Of a stretch of 40,975 bases of DNA, positions 1 through 7,106 are shown in pieces (position 1 is the first letter of the stretch; each line of letters begins with the position of its first letter). The position numbers and the translations under genes were made by a program. The stretch comes from Bacteroidetes bacterium ADurb.Bin234 (GTDB taxonomy: Bacteria; Bacteroidota; Bacteroidia; Bacteroidales; WCHB1-69). The stretch spans positions 1 to 40,975 of the forward strand of contig MWCE01000234.1 in the NCBI GenBank assembly GCA_002069895.1, in the 5' to 3' direction. Below the pieces are notes generated by a model. That model searched no databases. It saw only the letters and a list, made by a program, of their open reading frames with translations, and was not told where the DNA came from.

Positions 1-2
1 TC

Positions 3-617
3 AAAACCGCCATTATTCATCATCAATTCGAAAGTATACATCCTTTTTATGACGGTAACGGACGCACCGGGAGAATTATTACTATCTTATACATGGTTAT
101 CAACGATTTGATTGATTTGCCTATTTTGTATTTGAGCCGATATATAACCCATAATAAAGCCGAATATTATAGATTACTGCAAGAGGTAAGGAATAAAGAG
201 GGAAAGAATGCTTTGGAATGGGAAAACTGGATTCTTTTTATGCTTAAATGCATAGAAGAAACTTCCGTTGAAACCATAAGGTTAGTTAAGGGTATTTCAA
301 CTTTAATGAGCGAGTATAAACAGACGTTGCGTCCGCTTTTTGGCAAGCAGTATAAACATGAACTGCTCAACAACCTGTTTTTTCATCCTTATACTAAAAT
401 CGAGTTTATCGAACACGATATGATGGTGCAACGACAAACCGCTTCAAAATATTTGGAGAAGATTGTTGAAACCGGTCTGTTGTCTAAAATCAAATTGGGG
501 AGAACAAATTATTACATGAACGTGTCGCTCATTGACTTGTTCATCAAACATGCAAAAGTGCCCTCCCAAGAAATTGACACGATTGAATCTGTGCATAATA
601 CGGTTTTCAATGAGTAG
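3..617 (+). CDS. Fic family protein with C-terminal winged helix (5' end outside window)
   Basis: The reading frame is already open at the window edge, so only the C-terminal part is present. It contains HPFYDGNGRTGRI (about nt 45-83), matching the Fic catalytic signature HPFx(D/E)GNGRxxR. In that motif the His is the catalytic base and the GNGR loop binds nucleotide phosphate. Fic enzymes usually transfer AMP to a protein hydroxyl. After the Fic core there is a helical stretch and then a winged-helix-like segment (HPYTKIEFIEHDMMV...TASKYLEKIVETGLL), common in bacterial Fic proteins and probably used for DNA binding or autoregulation. The inhibitory-helix motif would lie upstream and cannot be judged. 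The stop overlaps the start of the next small ORF, and a type III restriction-subunit remnant follows, so the gene probably belonged to a restriction-modification operon (inference). Family call is firm; target protein unknown. Confidence 0.9.
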   Translation, partial: KTAIIHHQFESIHPFYDGNGRTGRIITILYMVINDLIDLPILYLSRYITHNKAEYYRLLQEVRNKEGKNALEWENWILFMLKCIEETSVETIRLVKGISTLMSEYKQTLRPLFGKQYKHELLNNLFFHPYTKIEFIEHDMMVQRQTASKYLEKIVETGLLSKIKLGRTNYYMNVSLIDLFIKHAKVPSQEIDTIESVHNTVFNE

Positions 618-795
618 CATTATGTTTATAAAAATCCGAAATTGCGTACATGATATAAGAGATATGTACACGAAAACGCAAAATCGTGTACACAAAAGAA
701 TCAATATGTACACGAAAATACAAAATCGTGTACATAACAAAAACAACATGTACTCAAAAACCCGAAATCGTGTACATAATATTTTAATGAATTAG
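610..795 (+). CDS. 61-aa ORF made of four 14-residue repeats, overlapping fic
   Basis: An ATG at 610 lies inside the last codons of the Fic gene and overlaps it by 8 nt, an arrangement typical of translational coupling. The product is a short MSSI leader followed by four 14-residue repeats of the type MYTKTQNRVHKRIN. Copies vary at several positions but keep M-(Y/F)-x-K-x-(Q/R)-N-x-V-H. The 42-bp unit length preserves the frame. I recognise no family. The peptide would be very basic and might bind nucleic acid, but this is a guess. The alternative is that the DNA or RNA hairpins in the repeats are the functional element and the ORF is incidental. A longer start at 532 in the same frame is less likely because it would overlap most of the 3' end of fic. 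Confidence 0.4.
   Translation: MSSIMFIKIRNCVHDIRDMYTKTQNRVHKRINMYTKIQNRVHNKNNMYSKTRNRVHNILMN
622..789 (+). repeat. Four tandem 42-bp repeats, three with a TGTACACGA/TCGTGTACA-type hairpin
   Basis: Units begin near 622, 664, 706 and 748, exactly 42 bp apart. Units 2 and 3 carry perfect 9-bp inverted arms TGTACACGA...TCGTGTACA (665-673/684-692 and 707-715/726-734) around a 10-bp A-rich loop. Unit 4 keeps the right arm (768-776) but has a changed left arm, TGTACTCAA (749-757). Unit 1 is the most degenerate. The result is a row of equally spaced stem-loops directly after the fic stop. Confidence 0.85.
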
Positions 796-806
796 AAAGA
801 CAGAAT

Positions 807-926
807 ATGAAACTTCACTTCGAACCTAACCTACAATTTCGGATCGATGCCATTAACTCGGTAATCCTGACTTGTCCTGATATAAAAGACTCATTTATAA
901 CTAAAATTTGGGGCAAACCTTTCTAA
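807..926 (+). pseudogene. Remnant of a type III restriction subunit (Res), first ~19 codons only
   Basis: A 39-codon ORF begins MKLHFEPNLQFRIDAINSV. This resembles the usual N-terminus of type III restriction enzyme Res subunits (M-K-x-x-F-x-x-x-L-x-(Y/F)-Q-x-x-A-I-x-x-V). Full-length Res proteins run to roughly 900-1000 residues with DEAD-box helicase and nuclease domains. Here the similarity stops after about 19 codons, and about 20 unrelated residues follow before TAA at 924-926. It starts 11 nt after the repeat ORF stop, so spacing to the upstream genes still looks operonic. I read it as a deletion relic. A real small protein is possible but less likely. The match is from memory of the family's N-terminus, so certainty is moderate. 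Confidence 0.5.
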
Positions 927-1429
927 AGAAGTTGTTGTCCTTGTTTAAACAAGCTATTTACTTTTTTTATTTACACCATATAAAATAGGAGAACCCGACA
1001 TTGCTGTCGGGATCAACATTTGGTACGCACCTTTCGGCTGGTCCCTTTGCTTGTAAAAAGCATCGGTGCAATGGTACAAAAATTTTAAAATAAAACACAA
1101 ATCCCAAATAAAATAAGTAACAAAGTCCGTGTTTATATATTCTTTTTTTAAATGGTCATTTTTCTTCGAGATTTTGGGGGTCAATTTGCTCCGGAATAAT
1201 CAATCAACGTGGGTTAATGTTTATATTACATATCAATCGGCAGCGGCTGAAAATGATGAATTTGGTTTTTCTTGTGAGTTTTAAACCAAGTGGAGCAGAG
1301 CCGTAATTTACGTTTGCGGTTTCTGCATATTTTGTATATATATTAATGTATACATGAATCTTTGTTAATTATTACACTTATTCCGATACATTAAATAATG
1401 TATGGATATACAACCGATGATAAACAAAC

Positions 1430-1464
1430 CACTGTAAGGGATTAGCCCTCGTTAGTGTTTTTTT
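1430..1464 (+). terminator. Possible intrinsic terminator
   Basis: The outer arms CACT/AGTG (1430-1433/1454-1457) and inner arms AGGG/CCCT enclose a 5-nt loop with a small internal mismatch, and a run of seven T (1458-1464) follows. It lies before the 1584 gene. The stem is weak, so this is tentative. Confidence 0.3.
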
Positions 1465-1492
1465 GGAAAAGTCGATGTAATAAATAAATGTT

Positions 1493-1500
1493 TATTTTTG
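1493..1500 (+). promoter_or_regulatory. Bacteroidota -7 element (TATTTTTG) for the 1584 gene
   Basis: TATTTTTG matches TAnnTTTG and is followed by CA. A TTTG at 1462-1465 lies 27 nt upstream, longer than the usual ~19-21 nt, so only the -7 element is convincing. The implied leader is about 75-80 nt. Confidence 0.4.
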
Positions 1501-1583
1501 CAAAAAAATAAATAACACCTTTAATTTAAGAAAAGGTGCACATATAAACTAGTTATAAGCAAGTTGGCGAAGAGGAAAAATAA

Positions 1584-2543
1584 ATGGTAAAATCATTATT
1601 AGAAACAAAAATAATTGACCCTGAAAAAGGGGAGAGTTTTAACAAGTTTAAAGCAAAAGTTGGAACTGTTCATGCTATTATTATTGGAATCCTTTTTATT
1701 GGGATGTATTCTAGAAATTCAGAATCTCTATTTGAGAAATTAAATTTTCCAATTTTCATTTCTGCAACATTGATTTTAATACTTGCAATTGGCTCAGCTT
1801 TTCTAATTGCTTTTGTTTATCTTAAAGTTCCTTCTAAAGGAAAACTTCAATTTTATGAAGACTTTTTGATTTTAAAAATCAAAAATGAAATTAGCACTAT
1901 CAAAATAGCTGAATTATCAAAATTGAATTTTTATATTGATGGAGGCAAGTATTTTATTGGCATTATAAAAAATAAGAATGAATCAATTTTAGAGATTGAC
2001 ATTATATTTCAAAGTGAAAAGCAAATAATAAATGAGATTGTTGAAAACTGGTCAGAAAAAGGATTTCAAGTAAAAATTATAAACAACCAAGAACTTTCAA
2101 GAAAAGCACGATTAAAGAAAAAAACATCAAATGAAGATTTAAGATGTGATTTTTCAAAATACAAAGTCAAGATACAACCTGGACTCCCTTTTAAAGCAAA
2201 AGCAGTAATTCCTTATGACAAAATATCAAAAAAAGTATTATTTATTTTATCAATTGAAAGTATTGAAAGCCTTAACTGGGCGATAACTTGTTATTATTCA
2301 GATGACATAAGAGGATCCACTGATTCTGCTTTTCAATCATTTGGCAACAGCTATTTGATTTTATTTAAGGATGAATTAATGGTAATGACTTGTGAGGATA
2401 ATGGAAGGGGATTGTTTCCTATTGGAGCAAAAAAAAATATTCGAGATTTCCTAAGTAAAATGTCAGAATTAAGTAATGAACTTGATTTTGAATTTCTAAA
2501 AGAAAGATATGATAAAATGTTTAATGAAAAAGCCAGCTCATAA
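1584..2543 (+). CDS. Membrane protein of unknown function, two N-terminal TM helices
   Basis: The 319-aa product has two hydrophobic helices near residues 28-42 and 54-80, with a short loop between them. A soluble C-terminal region of about 235 residues follows, alternating predicted strands with Lys- and Glu-rich segments. No catalytic motif or known domain is recognised. The topology, a helical hairpin then a cytosolic domain, recalls membrane-anchored PH-like or small sensor proteins, but that is only a shape analogy. A purine-rich stretch (gaagaggaaaaataa) precedes the ATG. Codon use is strongly A/T-biased (many AAA, ATT, TTT), more so than in the housekeeping genes of this window, and it sits next to a decayed region. 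Recent acquisition is therefore plausible. A dedicated promoter is likely at 1493, and it does not appear to be co-transcribed with fic. Confidence 0.75.
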   Translation: MVKSLLETKIIDPEKGESFNKFKAKVGTVHAIIIGILFIGMYSRNSESLFEKLNFPIFISATLILILAIGSAFLIAFVYLKVPSKGKLQFYEDFLILKIKNEISTIKIAELSKLNFYIDGGKYFIGIIKNKNESILEIDIIFQSEKQIINEIVENWSEKGFQVKIINNQELSRKARLKKKTSNEDLRCDFSKYKVKIQPGLPFKAKAVIPYDKISKKVLFILSIESIESLNWAITCYYSDDIRGSTDSAFQSFGNSYLILFKDELMVMTCEDNGRGLFPIGAKKNIRDFLSKMSELSNELDFEFLKERYDKMFNEKASS

Positions 2544-2619
2544 TAATTAGCCTTCATTCCCCTTTCAAAATAGGCGAAATTATTTTCCCGACAAATTCTC
2601 ATCCATAAAATTATTTGTT

Positions 2620-2627
2620 TACCTTTG
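2620..2627 (+). promoter_or_regulatory. -7 element TACCTTTG upstream of the WG-repeat gene
   Basis: TACCTTTG followed by C fits TAnnTTTG. No clear TTTG is seen about 19-21 nt upstream. Transcription would start near 2634 and give a leader of about 130-160 nt before the WG-repeat gene. Confidence 0.45.
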
Positions 2628-2792
2628 CAAAAAGATCTATTGCGTATACACATAAATAGAAGCATGATAGCCGAAGGTTGTAATTTGTTTCATAAAAGAT
2701 ACGTTAGCGACAGCCGAAAGACAGCTACAATACAACAAAACAATTAGAGAATAAAATTGATGAATTATGAAAATCGCTTGAATCAAATAGAG

Positions 2793-4811
2793 ATGAAACT
2801 CATTTTTACAATATTTTTAGTTTTAATGATCACTTTCCCTTTATTTTGCCAAGAAAACAACAAAGGATATAGAGTACACTATGAATATACTACCGATAGC
2901 ACAGGAAAATCAATTATCAAAACAGGATTGAAATATCATACAATATCGAATGATTCCACCTTTGGACTCATTGATAGCAGCGGAAATATAATAATACCAT
3001 TGGGGAAATACAATTCTCTTAATCCAATAGACAAGCAGGGAATGATACTTGCCAAAAAAGGTGGAAAAGAAGGATTTATTGATATAAATGAAAATATTTT
3101 AATTCCTTTTATTTATGACGAATTAGGCATTTTTTCCGATTGTGATAGTTTGGCACCTGCAGCAAAAAACAAAAAGCAAGGATTTATAAACAGAAAAGGA
3201 GAAACAATTATTCCATTTGAGTACGATTATAAATACCGTGTGAGTTATTTCTATGAACCGGGAATCGCAGTATTGGTAAAAAATGGAAAATACGGAGTTA
3301 TCAATGCCGAAAACAAAATAATTATTCCTTTCATATATGATGATATAGACTTTTCAAGTTATCGAAAAAATGATTTTGTCGTTGCATGGAAACAAGAGCA
3401 ATGGGCTTGTTTTTCCACAGACGGAAAACAACTTTCTGACTTTTGCGATTATGAAATTTTAGACGGTGCGAGCTTGAGTCATTTGCCGATAAACTGTAAA
3501 AATCTTCCAATGCTTGTAACAACCAAAGAAAACGAAAAATCACTTTCAGAATTTCACGACCGCAATAAATATAGGAATGCAACAAAAAAAACAGAACAAT
3601 TTATGGAAGCACAACTTGGAATAAGTTATGCTTATCTGGATAAATATCTCAATATGATAGTTCCTTTCGGAGTGTATGATTATGCTGATGTTTTCGGGTT
3701 GGGACGCAAAGCAATCGTTGCCAATAAGGGAAAATATGGAATAATCAATGAATATGGTGAATTACTATTGCCATTGGAATTTGATTTTATCGAACAACCT
3801 TCTCTTTATGGCAGTTATGCTAATTTTTTTGTAGCAACTAAAGGCGATACTGTTTTACTTTTTGATGAAAATATTAAAATCATTCCAACAGCAGACATTG
3901 CGTCATATTTAGATCGGGAAGCCAGCCTTATCGTAACCAACAGAGAAAACAAAAAGGGACGTATTGATTACACGGGCAAACAAACTATTCCCTTTCTTTA
4001 CGATACCTTATACAAATACAACCTTCCCGGATATACTACTCCCGGATATATTGCGAAAAAGGACAGTCTTTTTGGTTTAATTTCTGTAAACAACGAAATC
4101 ATTCAAGCATTTCAATATAAATACATTTATGCAATAAGTGATAACCTTGCCTATGTTAACAATGAAGACAAAATTGGTGTTTTTGACAAGGACGGCAATT
4201 TAACTATACCGTTTGAATACGATGCAATTTACGATACGTATTATGACTATTCCGATTACAAAAGTTTGTTTCCAAATGCAAAACGCATATACATCGTTGA
4301 AAAAAACGGAAAAATTGGCACCATAGATAATAAAAACAACATCATAATTCCAATTATTTACGACGGTCTTTCATCTTGGGTAGAATATGGATCCGATGCC
4401 CATTTTGCAAAAAAAGACGGAAAATATGGAATCATATCGTACAAAGGAGAAATTATTATACCCATTGAATATGATTATGTCGGAATCCCTCAAAATGGGA
4501 TTATCAGAGTAAGAAAAAATGGAAAATATGGTGTAATTTCCTTGGAAAACAAAGTAATATTACCCATAATCTATGATTATCTCATTATGGATATACCTTG
4601 GACTTCTTATGGATACGAAAGACAAAATGCCGTAATATATGCTTTACAAAAAAATACATGGAAATGCTTTGATTGTAAAGGTGAACTTTTACAATCAAGC
4701 GTTCATCCAAGTGTGATAAATGGGAAATACGGGGATATACTTAATCGGGGAGAACCCTCAAATGAAAGTATTGATGTGATCTTTATACAAAAAGGAAAAC
4801 TAAAGTTTTGA
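2793..4811 (+). CDS. Secreted WG-repeat protein
   Basis: The chosen start gives a clean signal peptide, MKLIFTIFLVLMITFPLFCQ, then the mature protein. An in-frame ATG at 2757 would add 12 polar residues before it. The mature part is a chain of roughly a dozen divergent WG-type repeats of about 35-60 residues. Their hallmarks are (K/N)GKYG(V/I)I, then N/D-x-x-N/G-x-I-I-I-P, then a (I/F/E)YD turn, for example KNGKYGVINAENKIIIPFIYD. WG repeats are thought to form beta-propeller- or solenoid-like extracellular or periplasmic binding surfaces; ligands are generally unknown. Near the Cys in PLFCQ there is no good lipobox, so signal peptidase I processing is favoured. No T9SS tail is present at the C-terminus, so it probably stays in the periplasm. 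It stands alone, with a repeat-rich gap of about 790 bp after it. Confidence 0.85.
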   Translation: MKLIFTIFLVLMITFPLFCQENNKGYRVHYEYTTDSTGKSIIKTGLKYHTISNDSTFGLIDSSGNIIIPLGKYNSLNPIDKQGMILAKKGGKEGFIDINENILIPFIYDELGIFSDCDSLAPAAKNKKQGFINRKGETIIPFEYDYKYRVSYFYEPGIAVLVKNGKYGVINAENKIIIPFIYDDIDFSSYRKNDFVVAWKQEQWACFSTDGKQLSDFCDYEILDGASLSHLPINCKNLPMLVTTKENEKSLSEFHDRNKYRNATKKTEQFMEAQLGISYAYLDKYLNMIVPFGVYDYADVFGLGRKAIVANKGKYGIINEYGELLLPLEFDFIEQPSLYGSYANFFVATKGDTVLLFDENIKIIPTADIASYLDREASLIVTNRENKKGRIDYTGKQTIPFLYDTLYKYNLPGYTTPGYIAKKDSLFGLISVNNEIIQAFQYKYIYAISDNLAYVNNEDKIGVFDKDGNLTIPFEYDAIYDTYYDYSDYKSLFPNAKRIYIVEKNGKIGTIDNKNNIIIPIIYDGLSSWVEYGSDAHFAKKDGKYGIISYKGEIIIPIEYDYVGIPQNGIIRVRKNGKYGVISLENKVILPIIYDYLIMDIPWTSYGYERQNAVIYALQKNTWKCFDCKGELLQSSVHPSVINGKYGDILNRGEPSNESIDVIFIQKGKLKF

Positions 4812-4814
4812 AAA

Positions 4815-4870
4815 CACTATTGTCCGATAAAAAAATCCGATATTATTACAGATTCTTCGCTTCGTTCCCT
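4815..4870 (+). repeat. Dispersed repeat, copy 1
   Basis: CACTATTGTCCGA (4815-4827) is followed by A-rich sequence and then GATTCTTCGCTTCGTTC (4851-4867). The same two blocks recur in the same order at 5429-5470. The GATTCTTCGCTTC block resembles the widespread intergenic motif GATTCTTCGCTTCGCTCAGA seen in many Bacteroidota genomes (recalled, not searched). Confidence 0.6.
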
Positions 4871-4893
4871 TTTCTTTAAAACAAAAAAAATAT

Positions 4894-4901
4894 AATTTTG
4901 C
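4894..4901 (+). promoter_or_regulatory. Orphan -7-like element TAATTTTG
   Basis: TAATTTTG followed by C matches the Bacteroidota -7 consensus, but no gene follows on this strand before the converging apt operon. It is either a relic promoter or one for an unrecognised small RNA. Confidence 0.2.
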
Positions 4902-5135
4902 AGAACTTAAAAAGAAATAAAAAACACACACAATTTGGGATATTACCAATCTGCAAATTATCTTCTATAGATTATTTCAAATTGCCCTTAAAAGCATCGC
5001 AATAAATAAATCAACAAAAACAAAATTCTTTCAAATTGTAATAAATGTACAGCCTCATTAGTCGTGCGTTATATTTTTGTTAGTTAAAAAAGTAAAAGAC
5101 CCTAAGCATGCGCCAAAATCCGGTTTCCAACGTTC

Positions 5136-5228
5136 ATTGTTAGGGTGGGCACCCACACCCCCCCAAGGAAGGCAGAAACGATAATGAAACAAAGCAGCGA
5201 GCGAAGCCAGGGTGGGCACCCTAACAAT
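5136..5228. repeat. 93-bp element bounded by 19-bp inverted repeats
   Basis: Left arm ATTGTTAGGGTGGGCACCC (5136-5154) and right arm GGGTGGGCACCCTAACAAT (5210-5228) are inverse complements except at two central bases. Each arm also contains the near-palindrome GGGTGGGCACCC. The 55-bp interior holds a C tract and GCAGCGAGCGAAGC. It has the form of a small non-autonomous element or an RNA stem-loop. No flanking target duplication is evident. Confidence 0.6.
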
Positions 5229-5428
5229 AGAATTTCCTTTTTAATTTTTTAATGGTAATCGGTTACCTATTGGTTGTTGATTTGCAGCATATTACTTATT
5301 AGGCACATAAACTTTTCTCCGTCATCTATCACTGATTGGGATAATTTTACCCTTCTTATATTTTCAAATTAAAACCACATTCCGGCAGGTCGCAAGACAA
5401 GGCGTTGATAAAGGATCGAATTAAAAAT

Positions 5429-5479
5429 CACTATTGTCCGAAAAAACCCAACTGATTCTTCGCTTCTTTCAGAATGACA
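5429..5479 (+). repeat. Dispersed repeat, copy 2
   Basis: CACTATTGTCCGA (5429-5441) is followed by GATTCTTCGCTTC (5454-5466) and TTTCAGAATGACAG. This copy extends further into the TTCAGAATGACA end of the widespread Bacteroidota intergenic motif than copy 1 does. Confidence 0.6.
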
Positions 5480-5516
5480 GCCACAAGTTAGTTCCATTCT
5501 CGGCACAAAAAAAGTG

Positions 5517-5594
5517 AAAAGTGAATAGTGAAGAGTGAATAGTTTGTAATCACTTTATTAACTTTTAGTTATTCACTTTTAATTATTCACTTTT
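5517..5594 (-). terminator. Long inverted repeat ending the apt operon
   Basis: The left arm (5517-5544) is built from two GTGAATAGT-like units and the right arm (5566-5594) from two TTATTCACTTTT units. The arms pair over about 28 bp with a few mismatches. On the minus strand the hairpin begins 3 nt after the apt stop and is followed by TTTTCACTTTTTTT, which fits an intrinsic terminator for the operon. Confidence 0.55.
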
Positions 5595-5597
5595 ATT

Positions 5598-6170
5598 TTA
5601 CAGGCTCATCAAAGAAATAATATTTTCCTTGGGTAGGCCTGTGTGTTCGAGGAGGTATTGTTTTCCTTTAAGGAATTCTATATCGAGCATAAAGGCAAAG
5701 CAAATATTGTTTTTCTCTATGGGAGCGAGTTTACCTTGTTTCATTTCTTGTAATAATAAATTATATACCGCTTCGGCGGTGCCTCCTGTTGCCAGTACAT
5801 CGTCGAAAATCACGATTTTGTCGTTGTAATTCACCAGCGACATGTCTAAACACAAGCTATCGGTGCCATATTCCAACTGATAATCAATGGTGCGTAGGGT
5901 TTCATAAGCAGGCAGTTTACCTTTTTTTCGAATCGGCACAAAACCGGCTTCCATTAAAGTGGCTAATATGCCTCCCATGATAAAACCTCGCGCTTCTACT
6001 GCCAAGACCTTTGAAACGAAAGGCATTATGTCCGATACTCGATCCGATAATTCCGTTGATGCACTCTGTAGGGCTTTCCAATTCGATAATAAAGGATTAA
6101 TGTCTTGAAATAAAATTCCTTTTTTAGGGAAATCCTGTAATTGTCTGATTAAGTTTTTGTATTCTTCCAT
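5598..6170 (-). CDS. apt: Adenine phosphoribosyltransferase
   Basis: Apt salvages adenine by the reaction adenine + PRPP -> AMP + diphosphate, in the cytoplasm. The 190-aa product is close to the usual ~170-185. It starts with the family N-terminus (DFPKKGILFQDINPLL, residues 13-28), has EARGF at 59-63, RKKGKLP at 81-87, and the PRPP-binding loop VIFDDVLATGGTA at 120-132 with the paired acidic residues. All core motifs are intact. It is the last gene of a minus-strand operon: only 4 nt separate it from the ABC ATPase stop, so translation is probably coupled. Pairing a purine-salvage enzyme with an efflux system has no obvious functional logic and suggests a rearrangement placed it there. Confidence 0.95.
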   Translation of the reverse strand: MEEYKNLIRQLQDFPKKGILFQDINPLLSNWKALQSASTELSDRVSDIMPFVSKVLAVEARGFIMGGILATLMEAGFVPIRKKGKLPAYETLRTIDYQLEYGTDSLCLDMSLVNYNDKIVIFDDVLATGGTAEAVYNLLLQEMKQGKLAPIEKNNICFAFMLDIEFLKGKQYLLEHTGLPKENIISLMSL

Positions 6171-6174
6171 GATA

Positions 6175-7095
6175 TTAAAATGTTTTTTGATTTGATTTCA
6201 TGAGTTGTATAAAACAGTCTTCCGTATTGGCTTTAATAGGCAGAATAGAAATATATTCTATTCCCGATGCCGATAAATGTGTTTGTAATAAAGCGAGATC
6301 GGTTTCGCTATTTAATACGATATTAACTTGTTGTCCGGATGCATAAGCGTTATTAATAAAAGGTACATCTTTCAAACATACCAACAATTTATGTATTTCC
6401 CGCGTATGCACTGCGAATAGATTTCCTTGAAATTCGGAAAGTATTTGTTCGGGGGTGTTAATGTTTAAGAGTTTACCGTTTTGAATCAGTCCGATACGGC
6501 TGCATAATGAAGCCTCGTCCATATAGGAGGTCGAAACCAGCACGGTGATATCTTTGTTTTTCAATCTTTGCAGTATTTCCCAAAATTCGCGGCGGGAAAC
6601 AGGATCCACTCCCGTTGTCGGTTCGTCTAAAACCAATACCATCGGACGGTGAATCAATGCACAACAGAGTGCCAATTTCTGTTTCATCCCTCCCGATAAA
6701 TTGGCAGCGCTTCTATCTTTAAAAGGTTCTAATTGTTCCCATATGGGACGAATCAGGGCATAGTTTTTTTCAATGCTTTCGCCGTATAAGGTAGCAAAAA
6801 ACTCCAGGTTTTCCAGGCAGCTCAAATCCCTGTATAAAGAGAACTGTCCGGGCAGATAACCTATTATCTTCCTGATTTCTTTGTATTGCGATAACAAATC
6901 ATAACCGCAAACAATAGCCTTCCCGCTATCAGGATTCAACAAGGTAACCAATATATTAAAAAAAGTAGATTTCCCCGCTCCGTCGGGGCCTATGAGTCCG
7001 AATAACTCTCCTTTATCAATTGATAAGCTGATGTCGCTCAGGGCTTGTGTTTTACCAAATGCTTTCGATATGTTTTCGGTCTCAATAATATTCAT
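6175..7095 (-). CDS. ABC transporter ATP-binding protein, like the N-terminal half of YbhF
   Basis: The 306-aa cytoplasmic ATPase has Walker A GPDGAGKST (36-44), Q-loop Gln84, signature LSGGMKQK (133-140), Walker B LVLDEP (154-159) and D-loop GVDP (162-165). The H-loop reads STSYMDEA with Ser190 where most ABC ATPases have His. GPDGAGK, the STSY(L/M)DEA H-loop and a C-terminal (E)D(A/C)FI segment are traits of the first ATPase half of E. coli YbhF, part of the YbhFSR exporter. In that system a second ATPase unit and two membrane subunits complete the pump. Here the next gene is apt, so the partner ATPase and permeases are absent from the locus. It lies 11 nt after the adaptor gene. Substrate unknown; drugs or organic cations would be a guess. 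Confidence 0.92.
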   Translation of the reverse strand: MNIIETENISKAFGKTQALSDISLSIDKGELFGLIGPDGAGKSTFFNILVTLLNPDSGKAIVCGYDLLSQYKEIRKIIGYLPGQFSLYRDLSCLENLEFFATLYGESIEKNYALIRPIWEQLEPFKDRSAANLSGGMKQKLALCCALIHRPMVLVLDEPTTGVDPVSRREFWEILQRLKNKDITVLVSTSYMDEASLCSRIGLIQNGKLLNINTPEQILSEFQGNLFAVHTREIHKLLVCLKDVPFINNAYASGQQVNIVLNSETDLALLQTHLSASGIEYISILPIKANTEDCFIQLMKSNQKTF

Positions 7096-7106
7096 ATCAT
7101 GAAGAT

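Larger units (their letters stand above)
927..1583. other. Gene-free decayed region with a short hairpin and a possible IS end
   Basis: No credible gene is seen in this 657-bp stretch. It contains a short perfect inverted repeat CCCGACA-ttgc-TGTCGGG (994-1011) without a T tract. It also contains a sequence reading GGGTCAATTTGCTCCGGAAT (1178-1197) that resembles the terminal repeats of IS21-family elements, and a short open stretch ending in TAA at about 1284 that could be the tail of a lost gene. No transposase was found. The stretch looks like debris after deletions or insertions downstream of the Res remnant. Confidence 0.5.
4812..5597. other. 786-bp non-coding, repeat-rich gap
   Basis: This gap lies between the convergent WG-repeat gene and the apt operon. 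No credible ORF is seen. It holds a two-copy dispersed repeat (4815-4870 and 5429-5479), a long inverted repeat (5136-5228), and a strong hairpin next to the apt stop (5517-5594). Confidence 0.7.

Noticed and set aside
444-749. Minus-strand 101-codon ORF with repeated CTRFC(I/V)FVYI segments
   Set aside because: It is the reverse complement of the 42-bp repeats and of the fic 3' end; the apparent peptide repeats follow automatically from the DNA repeat.
622-789. CRISPR array
   Set aside because: Units are contiguous 42-bp repeats without unique spacers, and no cas genes are present.
954-1184. Minus-strand 76-codon ORF
   Set aside because: No recognisable family and no promoter; it covers a hairpin and a possible IS end in decayed DNA. 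Some segments may recur in other genomes as part of a repeat, but I cannot support a gene.
1380-1583. Integron attC-like recombination site before the 1584 gene
   Set aside because: GTTATAAGC and a nearby hairpin caught the eye, but the paired R/L boxes of an attC site cannot be laid out.
5517-5594. CRISPR or satellite repeat in GTGAATAGTG units
   Set aside because: Only four short imperfect units exist, arranged as one inverted pair; an operon terminator explains them better.
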